From Apostichopus japonicus (lineage: Eukaryota; Echinodermata; Holothuroidea; Aspidochirotida; Stichopodidae): 64,000 nt of DNA. Positions within the stretch are counted from its first letter, which is position 1. Each line of letters begins with the position of its first letter. Both the position numbers and the translations under genes were made by a program. The notes under the pieces are model-generated. The model was not told the DNA's origin. It was given only the letters and a program-made list of their open reading frames with translations, and did not search any database. The stretch is from assembly GCF_037975245.1 (NCBI RefSeq), contig NC_092565.1, positions 5,467,999-5,531,998 of the forward strand, read 5' to 3'. Below, one piece after another: positions 1-11,562 of the stretch.

Positions 1-2
1 AA

Positions 3-674
3 GCAGAAGACTCACATGCAGTCGATGTAAGCGGAAGCACTTCGGGAGATCATGTCAAAAACTGTCAAGAACAAGGTGCGTCAACGTCACTAGTAAAAAA
101 ATCATTGTTGATAAAGGAACCGAATTACAGCGATGTCGGTGCGAAACAAGAAAGTAGCGGAGGCCTACCGGTATACGTTTCTCATGGTGATTGCAATAAC
201 CGGTTTGAGCCAAAACCGGACGCGGCCGGGAGAAATAATCAATTGAATCAACCAAATTGTGACGACATAAATAATGAAGGATCGAAGCTTGACGGGGCAA
301 GAACGAGCGGGGTGCCCTCAACAAACGGAATTCCAACGTCAATATCAGAAAACGCGAGAAAAACAAGTAAAACTGCAGGTTTTAGACGTAAAAGAAACCA
401 TGGCGCTGGTAAAATGTCCCGATTAACTCAAATGCTTTTGCTCTCGACCGCCATTTTCCTGGTCACGTGGATATTGACTCTGGTGATTTTCATAATGTCG
501 TCCATAACCAGAAGTGTCCATCGGAACAGTGTCTGGTTTGCGGTGATATCTGTGGTAAGGTTAAGTGGACTTATAAATCACGCCATCAATCCAATGTTGT
601 ACAGTTTTATGAATCCACGATTTAGAAACGACTGTGCACTTTTATTTAAACGATTGAGATCTAAAATAACATAA
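3..674 (+). CDS. Class A (rhodopsin-like) GPCR, 3' part only
   Basis: The frame is open from base 3 at the window edge to the TAA at 672-674, giving 223 visible residues; the 5' part lies outside the window. The first ~135 residues are hydrophilic, rich in Ser, Asn, Lys and Glu, and fit a long third intracellular loop. Two membrane segments follow. TM6 (about 429-510) contains a Trp in the usual toggle position but no Pro of the CWxP motif. TM7 (about 535-614) ends with NPMLY at 588-602, the NPxxY motif of class A receptors. A short basic tail (RFRNDCALLFKRLRSK) fits helix 8. The family known for this layout couples ligand binding to G proteins at the plasma membrane. The long loop recalls aminergic or small-peptide receptors, but the ligand class cannot be read from this fragment. 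Whether this is a single last exon is unknown. Confidence 0.85.
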   Translation, partial: AEDSHAVDVSGSTSGDHVKNCQEQGASTSLVKKSLLIKEPNYSDVGAKQESSGGLPVYVSHGDCNNRFEPKPDAAGRNNQLNQPNCDDINNEGSKLDGARTSGVPSTNGIPTSISENARKTSKTAGFRRKRNHGAGKMSRLTQMLLLSTAIFLVTWILTLVIFIMSSITRSVHRNSVWFAVISVVRLSGLINHAINPMLYSFMNPRFRNDCALLFKRLRSKIT

Positions 675-2104
675 AACAGTGTCAGCTCTATGATAAGCCG
701 GGTTTGTGTAAGGTTTGTACTAACTTAATAATTCACTGAATAGTTTAGTTTTGTAGTAGTGTAAAAGATCGGGTTTGTGGTTATACAAGGCATTTACTTC
801 TGAATGTAGACTGTCGGAGAGATTGAAGGAATTATCATTTATTGTCAAGCGGTTTCCAGAGTGAGCAGTTTCATAAGTACATAACATAGGGAGATGTCTA
901 ATATGTCCCTCCCCCCCCCAAAAAAAAGGGGGGGAATATAAAAGAAAGGAGTAGAAGATTGTCAAATCAACTACTCGTTGAAGAGATTGAAGTCTTTTGA
1001 AAGAAACTTGTTTGAGGTCCCACTGCTGCCACCAGTTGCAAACTTAAGTGAGATACCTTTCTTACTGGTATCGTAAGAAAATACGTGTCGTACACTGTAC
1101 TTTCCCTTGCCAATTTACATATATGAATATGTATTTAAAATGTAAGTCCATACATTTATACCAAGCGCTATAACATTAAGTACTTCCAAGCCTAATTTTT
1201 ACTGACGGTGATATGGCCATTTAATTTGGGTCATCATATTATGTATTTGTTACATAATGACCCAGATTAAAAAGCTCTCCTCACCGCAGTGTGCGGTGAA
1301 TCATGCTTTTCAAATAATGCTTTTTTAAGGAATGTGCAGGCATGCCTTTGAAGACCAAATTTACATGTTCTCCGAGATGGAAGAGTATACACAGTCAAAT
1401 ATGACTTCTGACATTTTGTAAATATATATATTTCTGGGTTAGGTTAGCTAGTAAACAATGATTCGACTTGAATTTTCCATAATGAAGCGTGGGTGAAAAG
1501 GTCGTGGAGATGGCGGAACCAGGTGAAGGAAGAGGGATGTAAGTATTCACAGTTTTGTAAAAAAACATTAAAATAAAAATATAAAATAATATAATAAAAA
1601 AGCCATAAAAAGTACTCCTATCCAGGAAACAAGGATAGCTCCTTTTTGGCAGAAGAAGGTAACCTTGTCCATTTTATGTAATTATAAAGTGCCCTTTTGA
1701 TCACAAAAATGATATACAATTGTGCGGACATAAAACAAAGTCCTGTTGTCGAAAAGAATAGAAAACCCGAATTCAAAATGTGCTCTTTTTAAAAAAGAAA
1801 GAGAAAAAGAAAGAATTGAATTCGTGGTAGGGAATTCTCAGAGGGTAAATTGTTTTGTTGGAAAATCTTTGTTCGGGAAGTTTGTACGTGTAACTTTGAA
1901 ATTTCCCCTCAAATCAAACTATTCACATTTTCACTGCCCCTCAAAAGATTGCCCACCCAAGACTTTTCTGTGTGGAGGGAGGAATAAATGCAATCGATGT
2001 GTTTTTTTTTTATATATATATTTTTTATCTAGGCCTATATTTTGCCTTAATTAAAATTGATGAATGAATACAGCGTAGATTTAAATTAGAGATGATTTTG
2101 AGAT
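675..2104. other. Intergenic spacer downstream of the GPCR
   Basis: No coding similarity was seen. The likely GPCR 3' UTR starts here, but the only AATAAA-like strings lie in a low-complexity AT stretch near 1565-1605, so no polyadenylation site can be assigned. Short C and G runs occur at about 908-935. Confidence 0.5.
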
Positions 2105-2790
2105 AATTTATGCAACTTTTTTTACGTGAATTGACGAACTATATATTATATGACTCTCTTATCCATTCTAAATTGTCCTATTGTAACATTATCTGTGGGG
2201 ATGCTTCTCTGTCGTATTTAAAACGGCCAAACGTTCTCCAAAGAAAGCCAATCGAAATTGCAAAGAACTTATCGTACCCCACAGTAAAATTATTTCTTCA
2301 AATCTAAAAGTCCTACCTATCTATATGATATCAAATTCCAGGTCGGTATGTTTATGTATGGGTATGCAAACATATACTTTCGCCCCGCAATTTTGATGCA
2401 TATACTTTCAGTTTAACCGTGAAATTCATAATCATACAACCTCTTTTTTGCTAAACATCTTCGTACTCATTTTTTTCCACTACAGAAAGATATCGCCGCC
2501 TTTTCATAGACACCGAGGTCGGTATATGGAATTATTTAGAAAGAACCTTGCAAGATGCTAAATCCATAACTTCCTTGAAGTCCAAATTAAATCCCATTTA
2601 CTTATAGATTACTCTTCCTAGCTATAGGTGGTCATGACTTTTCAATGTTTCCTTTGTTTTTTTTTTGTCATTATCTATTGTTTCTTGTCAAGGCGGGCTG
2701 CTCGAATAAGCATATATGCTTCCTCAGACCTCCTCCACCCACCTTGTAAAAATGTTGTAATATTGATTATTTGCACATTATAGAATATTA
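2105..2790 (+). mobile_element. Degenerate LINE 3' end (reverse transcriptase C-terminus)
   Basis: At 2110-2304 the translation contains LIHSKLSYCNIICGD, which fits the pattern LxxPHLxYCxxxWG seen after the RT domain of many non-LTR retrotransposons. The similarity resumes in another frame at about 2296-2420 (YLYDIKFQVGMFMYGY). It appears again at about 2490-2610 (VGIWNYLERTLQDAKSITSL), matching the usual GPxxWNxLPxxIKxSxSLxxF tail of such ORFs. Frameshifts and stops separate the pieces, so it is a dead copy. The stretch near 2690-2790 resembles a LINE 3' UTR. The clade (CR1, jockey or similar) cannot be decided by eye. Confidence 0.7.
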
Positions 2791-3348
2791 CGTAGTCGCA
2801 TATACAACAATTACACATGGAAAACACAGCTACGGAACCAAAGTGAGTTATAGCTATATAGGTAAATTAATGGGGACCTAATTGAATACGCACAGTCTTA
2901 AACTTAATGTGTGTATAATAAAAGCTCTATATGTAATTTTTGCTACGAAAGAAGCGAATCAGGGTCCGTTGACTGACGTCACAAGAAGAATGTCAACTAC
3001 ATAATGATGTACATGTTTCTGTCCGTTTTTTAAAATTTTTTAAAGACAAGTTGAAAGTATTTAACATACAGACAGTTGTAGTAAGAAACAGCGGCACCAT
3101 GTTGATGAGTTCAAAAGTTCATGAATTATTTCACTTGTAAGCATGTTTACCTGCCAAAAAGCCATATTACGCAAGAGCATCCTACATTTGCCATCCTAGC
3201 CATTGTTTTCCGCACCTGTGGAATTTAAGCATCAGAACGCAATTAACCGTGAAAGTGTCCCTCTGTTTGTTGTTATTCTGTACTGGCCTCATTCCTCCGG
3301 CCGACATTTTCTATAGGCTTTGTAATCAAGTATCCCGTCCTTCCCAAT

Positions 3349-3709
3349 CAGTGGCGTAGGAAGGTACTTTTGAGTGGGGGGGGGGGGCTGAAGACTGATG
3401 GCCGGCCTGGGGGAGGGGTTTAAGGGGAGGGAAATGTTTTGGAAATGTTTTGTTTTTCCAGGTGGCCTCAGATGCAATTTGGTGCAATATAGCACACTTC
3501 AACCCACCCACTCCATTTTGTATATAATTTTGCATTTTCACCTGGCCTTAGATGCAATTTGGTGCTCCAAATGAGATTTTTTTCTCATTTGGAAATGAAA
3601 AAGGGGTTTTCTGACTTGCGAAGCGGGGGGGCGGAATGATACTTCCGCCCCTCCACATTTTTCACTGGGGGGGGCTGGCGCCCCCAGCCCCCCGGTTCCT
3701 ACGCCCTTG
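3349..3709. mobile_element. hAT-type MITE, 361 bp, with 8-bp target duplication
   Basis: The element begins CAGTGGCGTAGGAA and ends TTCCTACGCCCTTG, which are inverted repeats with two mismatches. It is flanked on both sides by the identical 8-mer TTCCCAAT (3341-3348 and 3710-3717). An 8-bp duplication and a CAGTG-type end are hallmarks of the hAT superfamily. The inside has no transposase ORF. It is rich in G runs, including 12 consecutive Gs at 3376-3387 and a GGGGGGCTGGCGCCCCCAGC hairpin near the right end. Confidence 0.85.
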
Positions 3710-3717
3710 TTCCCAAT

Positions 3718-4227
3718 TATTTTCGGGACGTCTTTGAGACTGTTTCTGTTCCACTTTTTTTGACGAACTTTTCAACCTGTTCAAACCCTTCCGCCTATAC
3801 TTTCACTGTATTTCGAGGATCCTTCTGGAAAGCGATCTCACCAACTGCGCAGCGACCACCGTAGCCAACGTAGCCGTTGGCGAGCGATCACGGCGGTACA
3901 TCCTCTCGCGTTCAAGTTAGTAATGATTTTGTAATTTGTAAGGTACCAGTACCTAATGTTATATATGTGTAATTTATCACTCATTTTAACATTTACTGAT
4001 ATTGCAACAAGGAAGCAATTAAATTATATTAACTTATATTTTGATGTCTCTCGTCTGTCGTGACTCTATTTATCCCTCCCCGCCATTTTAGTCAAAACTT
4101 GTTTCTGACTTCGTAACAGCTACATTAATGTATATATAACCGGTTTTTGTGCCAGTCAATACTGACTTGAAGAAGAGAACAAAATGACTGAGATGAAGAG
4201 GAACATTGGAAGGAGGGCAAATTTAAA
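3718..4227. other. Intergenic spacer
   Basis: I see no coding potential, RNA gene or clear repeat in this stretch. Confidence 0.4.
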
Positions 4228-4281
4228 GTGGGGAAGGAATGAGATGGGGAAGTGCACTTCCCCATCTCATTCCTTCCCCAC
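4228..4281. repeat. Perfect 54-bp palindrome
   Basis: Bases 4228-4254 and 4255-4281 are exact reverse complements with no spacer; the centre reads GGGGAAGTGCACTTCCCC. The left arm is purine-rich and the right arm pyrimidine-rich. More purine-rich copies of GGGGAAGGGAAG follow at about 4308-4360. The structure could extrude as a cruciform or fold as a hairpin if transcribed. Confidence 0.95.
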
Positions 4282-5617
4282 AGGGCCCACTTCATGAACT
4301 TGGGGAAGGGAAGTGAGGAGAAAGAAAGGAGATGCGTGGAGAGAAGGGAAGAGGAAAATAGGCGTGCCCAACGGGGTGGGTAGGTGGGGGGGGGGCGTGT
4401 TAGACCACTCATCCGGATGTGCTCCCCGCTTTTCAAACACACAAATTTCAAGAGTATTTATCAGCACGTACGACCTTGCAATTTAGACCTATTTATAAAC
4501 ATAATGTACAGTCTAAATATGCCTCACAATGCAACAAATCATTATTATTGTTTTATCTGCTGCAGGACTTCTGTCAGACTGTCCCACTCTCTCTTTCATG
4601 GGAGTCGGCTTCAATGACCCAGGGTCTCCACATCCACTCCTTTATAAAGTCCTTCATACATGCATGTATCTAAATAATTCGGGTGGAGGGGCGTAGAATT
4701 TGGCCGCCACCTTTGAAATCTTGTCTTCATCTCTGACGTTCATCAGTGGCCTGGCTACTATGATTATCAGCTTGTGGGGTTAGGGGGGGGGGGTAGGATG
4801 TACTCCATTTAAAATACCATAGAGACACGTTGACCATTATTTGAAAGGAAACTTATGATAGTTTGCATAATTCCAATTTTAAAATAGGAAGATTTATTCA
4901 TTGAAGTAGCCTTACATGCTTCCCAGTAGATGGTTTCAGTAATGATGTATTCTTTTTACTGAAGTCCACGCTTTCCGTATGAGCGGATACGTGGTCGATT
5001 TTAATACGTGTTACACTAGACAGTGCCCTATATAAACGGCCTCGTATTCTCTGAGGATATTCATTTATTGAAACGGTATCCATAGTAACAGCTATCATTG
5101 AAATTGTTGACAATACCAAGTAGTACCCAAAAAAGAAGTCATTCAAACAGAAATTAACAAGATTTTAATCAAAAATGTTTTTTGTATGTATTTTGGTGGA
5201 TCATATTTTGAAAGATTGAAAGCTATTCGTGTAGAAGGTCTGAACACGAGGAACTTTGATAATCGATTCACTTCAAAAATAAACATTCCAGTTCCTCATA
5301 TGCCGTCCTTTTGGTGAACACTGATATCGTCGTAATTTTACCAGTTGCAATGTTTTGTTTGAATAATGCACTTTAAAGGTTTGCGGAAGATATTGCTGAC
5401 CGGAAACCAACGCTATGGTGAGGGAGCCTGAACGTGAAATCAGTAAAGAACGTGAACCACTGACTTGCTTTAATTGTTAGGGAGGGGGAGGAGGTGTCGA
5501 GAGACGAGTGGTAATGTGATACAAGGTAAGGCAGAAGTAAGGAACGAACTGATTGACCAATATTGATTAAAGATTTCTCCAATTGCCCATTAAGAGGAAT
5601 TCACTAATGTAAGCTTC
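4282..5617. other. Intergenic spacer with purine and G runs
   Basis: The stretch has G runs at about 4386-4395 and 4784-4794 and no recognisable gene. A minus-strand frame at 4898-5146 has a hydrophobic start (YYLVLSTISMIAVTMD) but no family match or splice context. Confidence 0.4.
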
Positions 5618-5639
5618 ATATATATATATATATATATAG

Positions 5640-5686
<47 letters not shown>

Positions 5687-5702
5687 AATATATTAATATA
5701 TA

Positions 5703-5742
<40 letters not shown>

Positions 5743-5783
5743 TATTAATATATATATATATATATTATATATATATATTATAT
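5618..5783. repeat. (TA)n microsatellite
   Basis: About 165 bp of almost uninterrupted TA dinucleotides, with short TTAATA and TATAAA interruptions. Confidence 0.95.
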
Positions 5784-8445
5784 CGTAAAGGTCGCAAAGG
5801 TTACTGAAACTTCGGCATCGTAACCAGAAAACGATGATTAAAAATAATGATTAAATTTGTGCCCTCTGCAACCCTTCATCTTCATTGGGGGGGGGGTGGG
5901 GGAGATGTTCCCACCCCTTCAAGGGGAATCGACTTCAACGACCACCCCCCCCCCCATTAAAAATACTGGATTTGCTCCTGCAAGGACGTTGGCGCGCTAT
6001 TTGACGTCAAAAGCGCGTGAGAAAACTGGATACGTGATAATATCTGATTTTAGACTCGTTGCCACGGAAACTACTCTCGGAAATATTCATATACTGGATA
6101 CAGTAACAGTTCTCCTTTGACGTTAATCGGTTGAAATTGAAGTAGTAGAAAACAAGCAAAAGCACCGAAAGTCACGTATGAACCTAAAAAAAATCTCTTT
6201 TCGGCCAGTGAATATACTGTCAACTGATACCGCAGGAAGTGATAGCTAATGTGGAGAACTTTCCCTACGTTTGCCGCAATGGGATAGCTAACAGAGGATG
6301 GGTTAGGGAGTGGGAATATAAAGGATGTAGAGGGCAAGAGATTAAGGTTTCCATTTGAACCAAACCCCTCCCCCCTCCTAAAAGAGCGAATACAGTCGTT
6401 CAGATAGACCATAAGGGTAAGGGGAGGGGAAAAGAGAGAGAGAATTGAACAAAAGCCAATGTTGGGGGTGAGAAGTAAGATTTTGATATCGCATCGTCAG
6501 GGTGCCAGATCCGTCCTCAGTGACAATTATGTCACCGACCTCACTTTTTGAAGTCATCGATTTTTCGTTCTGAAGATGGGAGTGCAATATTCTATATCCC
6601 ACATTCCTTTAAGCCACTGAATTGACCACAGATCTGTGGAATATATCTCCCCCCCCCAAAAAAAAACACACTTCTTGCCTCGTTCTAATTTGTTCAACAT
6701 ATCGATTGAATACTTTTTACACCTTTGACCTGTGGGGAATCTATAACCACCCTAGCTCACTGGTGTTTCACATCCAAAAGCCAATCAGCATAAAATGGAA
6801 CACACAAAGCCCAACTTGAACGAGTACCTAAGAAATTGCTAAATCAAGTACATTGTTTGCATCTCCCTAGCTTAATATGGCTTTTTATTGTGAGATATCA
6901 AATCTTTTTTAATTCATCCCTATTGATAGTGACAATTTTATATCCCAATATTGTTCAAAGTTCACGTCAGTAAATTTTACTCCACTCGTCCCAACCACTT
7001 GAGCAAGAAAAAAGATAGGAAAAATTGAGAGAAATAAAAACCAGACTCCAACCCATGAAAAAATAAGCTTTTCTCCGTATTTGAAGGTTGCGTCAATATA
7101 ACAATTTTATTAACGTTATTTATATATTATCTTACACAACTTGTCAAGCTCCATAAGCTCATGCAGAAATTTCTTGTAATGTTATACATTCTGCGGACAG
7201 AATTTAACTTTATAACTCTTCTACCTTATCCATCGACCCAAGCGCTCCATCTGTCTCACATGTTCACCTCCATCAACGATGCATTACATTTGTTGACAAT
7301 CAAAATCCAAGTATTCTCTAAAATTAAAATGGACAATTATCTTGAAAAAGATGCCCTCAAAAAATGTTATCAAATCAAACTCTTTTAAGCGGTAAGATGG
7401 AATCACTGTATATGATATTAGTTGGACCAAAACTTCCACTCCAGGAGAAAGTCAAAATAATTCGAAAATTCTCTTTTTTATTGCATATTGAAACTTTTAT
7501 CTATGCCACAGCACAGCAACAATGGTGTCATTGTTCACAAGGATGGCAGTATTCACTAATTTAAAGTGCATTTGATCTGATTACAAGATCAACATCGTTT
7601 AAACTAGACTTGTTTTTGTGTGTGGACATTCAATTCTTAGTAGAGGTTAGAACAAGTTGGTCAACCCACCTACTATAACGAGCTGTTAATTATTAATGAT
7701 AGTTTATCTTAAAATGATACAATTTGGTGATTTTTTTAACATCCAATGATGAAATAACATCCATTGTCATTTATTTTTTTAGTTTGTTAATGGCATCCTT
7801 TGTTGATAATCACACAGGAAACTTGCAAAGGCTCAAGTAAGACGGTCAAGAGTAATGGGTGAGATCAGTGGTCAAACAAATGTAGTGACATCGTCGATGA
7901 TGATTCCTGAAGCTTCTTTGGACATTGTATGTTTCATTCTAGTCAAAGATAGATCCTTCACTGGTTGCTGCAGAAAAAGTACAAAAATTAAATATAACAA
8001 ATAAATATTAAAATAAATGTCAATAAAGATATAAATGAATAAAACAATGTCATAAGTCCAGGGAATAATTTTTTTTTAGCAGAAAGTACCCATTTCATCT
8101 TATTACACACAGATCTCTCTCACTGTTGTTTAAGAGCCACCGATTTGTTTCTTTTCCAGACAAAACTAATAGAACGCATCAATCAAATTTCATATTCATA
8201 ACCACTGATGTGGAAGACTTGTCCATTTTGGATGACTGAACAGGCTTAAGAGAAATATGAATTGATGATACATCACGCAGAAGACATGATACAGTAAATT
8301 TGACTTTTATTTGGTCTGCGAGGACAATATGGTGGTTTGTCTTTAATGTCACATGAATCATTCACAAACAGATCACTCGCCAACTCATTGACGATAGTAC
8401 TTTTACTCCTTTGCAAATGGCACTGAATCTTTATACTGCTCTCTT
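5784..8445. other. Intergenic spacer
   Basis: No coding exon recognised. C and G runs occur at about 5887 and 5945, next to a palindromic TGACGTCA (CRE-like) octamer at about 6002-6009, which could be a regulatory site. The rest is AT-rich unique-looking sequence. Confidence 0.4.
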
Positions 8446-8476
8446 ACATATATATATGTATATATATTATGTATAA

Positions 8477-8507
<31 letters not shown>

Positions 8508-8582
8508 GACATATATATATTTATACAGATATATGTATAGATATATATATAGATATAAATATAATATATATATCTATTAGAT
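8446..8582. repeat. AT-rich TATA/TAGATA microsatellite
   Basis: Dinucleotide TA repeats interrupted by GTATA, TAAATA and TAGATA variants. The frame that reads as Tyr/Ile-rich on the minus strand is a by-product. Confidence 0.9.
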
Positions 8583-8769
8583 ATGAGGTTCATTGCATAC
8601 AATAACAGACTGCCCACTAAACACCATAACATGTAGACGATTTATGGTATTAAATCACTTTATAACTGACATACTGCAGAGACATAATTTCATAATCACC
8701 TGTAAAGTACTATTTGCAAGACGATCCCAACAAACTAATATATATTAAATGATTTATGACCATCGACCA

Positions 8770-8960
8770 TCTCTATCTCCTCAATCTCTATGCTCTCAAT
8801 CTCTATTCTCTCATTCGCTAGCTATCTCTATTCTCTATGCTCTCAATTTATACTCTCTCAATGTTTATTCTATCAATCTCTATCCTCTCAATCTCCACTC
8901 TCTCTAACCTCTATCCTCTCAATTTATCCTCCTTCCAATCTCTATTCTCTCAATCACAGT
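8770..8960. repeat. TCTCAATCTCTAT microsatellite-like tract
   Basis: Diverged tandem copies of a 12-16 bp pyrimidine-rich unit built from CTCTCAAT and CTCTATTCTC. All apparent ORFs here (Ser/Leu/Ile-rich) are by-products of the repeat. Confidence 0.85.
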
Positions 8961-9767
8961 TATTGGGGCCACCTGATATTTAGTTTTGCTGGTTACTGGT
9001 TAATGTTTGACATTTTATGGATGACTAGATGTCAATCTTGGATCAACGACACAAGCAAAACCTCACTGTAGCGTGTCGATCTGTCCATATCGTCATTTTC
9101 AAGGGAACCCTGGCGGCCCGTCAGCATTTTACTGAATACCGGAGGCCACCGATCGTTAAAGCTGCATTACCAGTGTCATTGGCTTTGCTGGCAGTTTATT
9201 GCATGTATGTCGTTAGCAGTCAGATGGGCTTAAATATTTATTGTTTCTACAGAATTTACAGCGAATACTTCTTGTGTTAGAAGGTCAAGGATGAAGAAAT
9301 GCAAATTCAAGATATGATTCCTGTGCAAGGTTCATCTGTGTCCTTCTCATTCGGGGGGGGGGGGGGGGTGTGGTAGGTATTTGTATGGTACATATGGCTC
9401 CGTGGCCAGATCCTGGAGTTTAGCGGAAGAATAGGCCAGCAAGACAAGTATCGGTAGATTTTGAAATGAGTACTGACTTGATGGATATTGGTAAAAAATA
9501 TCAGCATTTAATGGAAAGGAACCCCCTGCATGCAGAGAATGCTCAAGTTTAACATTATGTATATTGTATTGAGCAAATTTTTAATTGCAGCTAAATTTAA
9601 AATTTGTGGCCCCTGCCCCTGGATTTGCCTCTGTGGATACTGTAATGTGGTAACAATGCCACGAAAAGGTTTTGTATGGATGATTCCTGTGCATGGTACA
9701 TGATCTATGTCATTCAGATCCAAATGTGGGCTAATATTAGCATATTTTAAATGACACTGTGAGTGGT
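8961..9767. other. Spacer downstream of ATP synthase subunit e gene
   Basis: The 3' UTR of the minus-strand gene must lie here. There is no unambiguous AATAAA complement close to the stop; TTTAAT (ATTAAA complement) occurs near 9507 and 9580. A 16-base G run sits at 9353-9368. Confidence 0.4.
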
Positions 9768-9889
9768 TCATACTTTTACTGCATTATGATAGATCATACC
9801 TGCTTCAGCTGCAACCTTCTTCTTTTCCTCTACAGCTTTGGCTTGTTCTTTCCTGGCTAATATACCATCTTCTTTCTTCTGTAAAGATT
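9768..9889 (-). CDS. ATP5ME: ATP5ME exon 3
   Basis: Acceptor TTTACAG at 9892-9890. It encodes residues 32-71, a Lys/Glu/Ala-rich helix (KKEDGILARKEQAKAVEEKK), and the TGA stop at 9770-9768. A second AG eleven bases further in (after AATCTTTAC) would break the frame, so the upstream one is used. Confidence 0.9.
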
Positions 9890-11562
9890 CTGTAAAGAAT
9901 GAAAGACAAAATCCAAGAATGACTTCCAAGGTAGATATCATATAACGATAGGACTCACTTATGACTACAGTACTACAGTACACTTCTTTGCCCATTAGCA
10001 AGGCTCAAAAATGCCGAAAAAGGCTTTGGAAATTTCAAGTCATTTCTGTGATAACATATACACAAATCTCATTGTGTGGGGAGATGGGGGGGGGTGGTTG
10101 TGGGGTCAGGAACATATGCAGCCTTTCACTAAAGCACTTGTTTTTGTCTTCACTCGTAAGCTGTACATGAAAATTTAAACTGATATCTCCATAAATAAAG
10201 TCAGCCTTCTTTTATGGTGAATGTGGTTTGTTTATATCAATTGAACAGCAAATGTTACAGTACTCATGTCACATTTAAAATCTTCATATTTGAGAATATG
10301 CATCGACAAACTCTTAAGTCTATCAACAAAAATGAACAACACAATTAATAACTTAAACAAATTAATTTTAGACAGACACATTGCTAAGGTCTTGAGATTG
10401 AAATGAGGTTATTTTCCACAAGAGCTTGTCATGTAACTTTGACTTTAGTTGGCACACCATATACAGTAGGTACTTCAAAACTTTTCAACTAAATGGATCC
10501 TCTCAAAGTTATCAAAAAAGACAATTTTTGAGGTTTTTTCCCACAAAACAGAATGCCCCTCCCCCATTAATACCTCACTAATAAGAAGCAGCCACACAGT
10601 TCCAAACCAAAAAGCTCTTTTAGCTAGTATGAAGGGTGTATACTTGTGTGTAAGGCTTGCTCTAAGTGACACAATTATAACCAAGCCATAGTTATAATCT
10701 ACAGTAATGAATTATGCAGTTATTTGGTTATGTGTCAGAGGTTACAGTGAGTAAAGAATGCTTACTATGATGTCTTGATCCATAGGCAATTCCAAGGAGA
10801 AGGGCAGAATACCTTCCAAACTGTGAATGAAAGAAGAGTATGAAAGGTAGCACTTTAATTCTCACAAGTGACTTGCAAAGTGGTTTCAAAAATAAATTGT
10901 TTACACTGACTTAGCCTAAGGAATGCTTTCCCATTTTTAACATCAAATATCCCAATATATATTCCCAGGTTTCAAGTGAAGTAAATGAAAGTCAATATTC
11001 AAGCAATATCTTGAAATGTTTTTTGTTTTCGTGAATAACGCTAGACATTCAGTACTAGTAGGATGATGATAATCATTGTGGTAGTGGTACAGTAGCTGGT
11101 ATTCACTATTGAAACCTAGCCTAGATCCAATATAGGGTAGGACACAATGGGAGCTAATATTGTATAAGGGGCCAACACCTACACTACAGTAACATGAAAA
11201 AGAAAGTTGAAAACCACCTAACATTTTTGGTCATGGTCTATCAGAATCAATGCATCATTTATCATTCAATGCAGTGAAGTTTGCATAGGCCTATTGCATG
11301 TTCAGCCTAATGTTATTTGGCACTATGATAACAGCACTGCATCTTACGACGAGTGTACGTTAGGCGAGTTGTGTCACGCATTCTAGACCTAGGCATTCAT
11401 TGTCAAACTATCACTTAAAATGGTAAGTAAGACTCAACTATAAAGCTTAATGCGGCATTTACCAATCAGAGAGCGTCGACAACCCATCGAAAGCACTTAT
11501 ACACTATTTTTTGAAAGACTTACCTTGATCAGCGGCGAAACAGCGACTGGTGCAGGAGCCAT
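9768..11562 (-). CDS. ATP5ME: ATP synthase subunit e, mitochondrial (3 exons)
   Basis: Three minus-strand exons, 11562-11524, 10820-10766 and 9889-9768, join with GT/AG borders and consistent phases to encode 71 residues (human ~69). The protein starts MAPAPVAVSPLIK, continues FGRYSALLLGIAYG as the single membrane segment (about residues 14-27), and ends in a charged coiled-coil-like tail rich in Lys and Glu. The SPLIKxGRYSAL core and the GxxxG at residues 23-27 are typical of subunit e. In the family this segment helps dimerise F1Fo ATP synthase in the inner mitochondrial membrane and shape cristae. The start is fixed by the family N-terminus and an AAAATGG context. The gene is divergent from the ARL gene, with 1,145 bp between start codons. 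Confidence 0.93.
10766..10820 (-). CDS. ATP5ME: ATP5ME exon 2
   Basis: Acceptor CACAG before TTTGGAAGG, donor GTAAGC. It encodes residues 14-31 (FGRYSALLLGIAYGSRHH), the whole membrane helix with its GxxxG motif, and leaves one base for the next codon. Confidence 0.93.
11524..11562 (-). CDS. ATP5ME: ATP5ME exon 1
   Basis: Encodes residues 1-13 (MAPAPVAVSPLIK) and ends in phase 0 at AAG followed by GTAAGT. The SPLIK string is the conserved family entry into the membrane segment. Confidence 0.92.

Noticed and set aside
4898-5146. Minus-strand 82-codon frame with a hydrophobic start
   Set aside because: No family match, no splice context and composition like the surrounding spacer.
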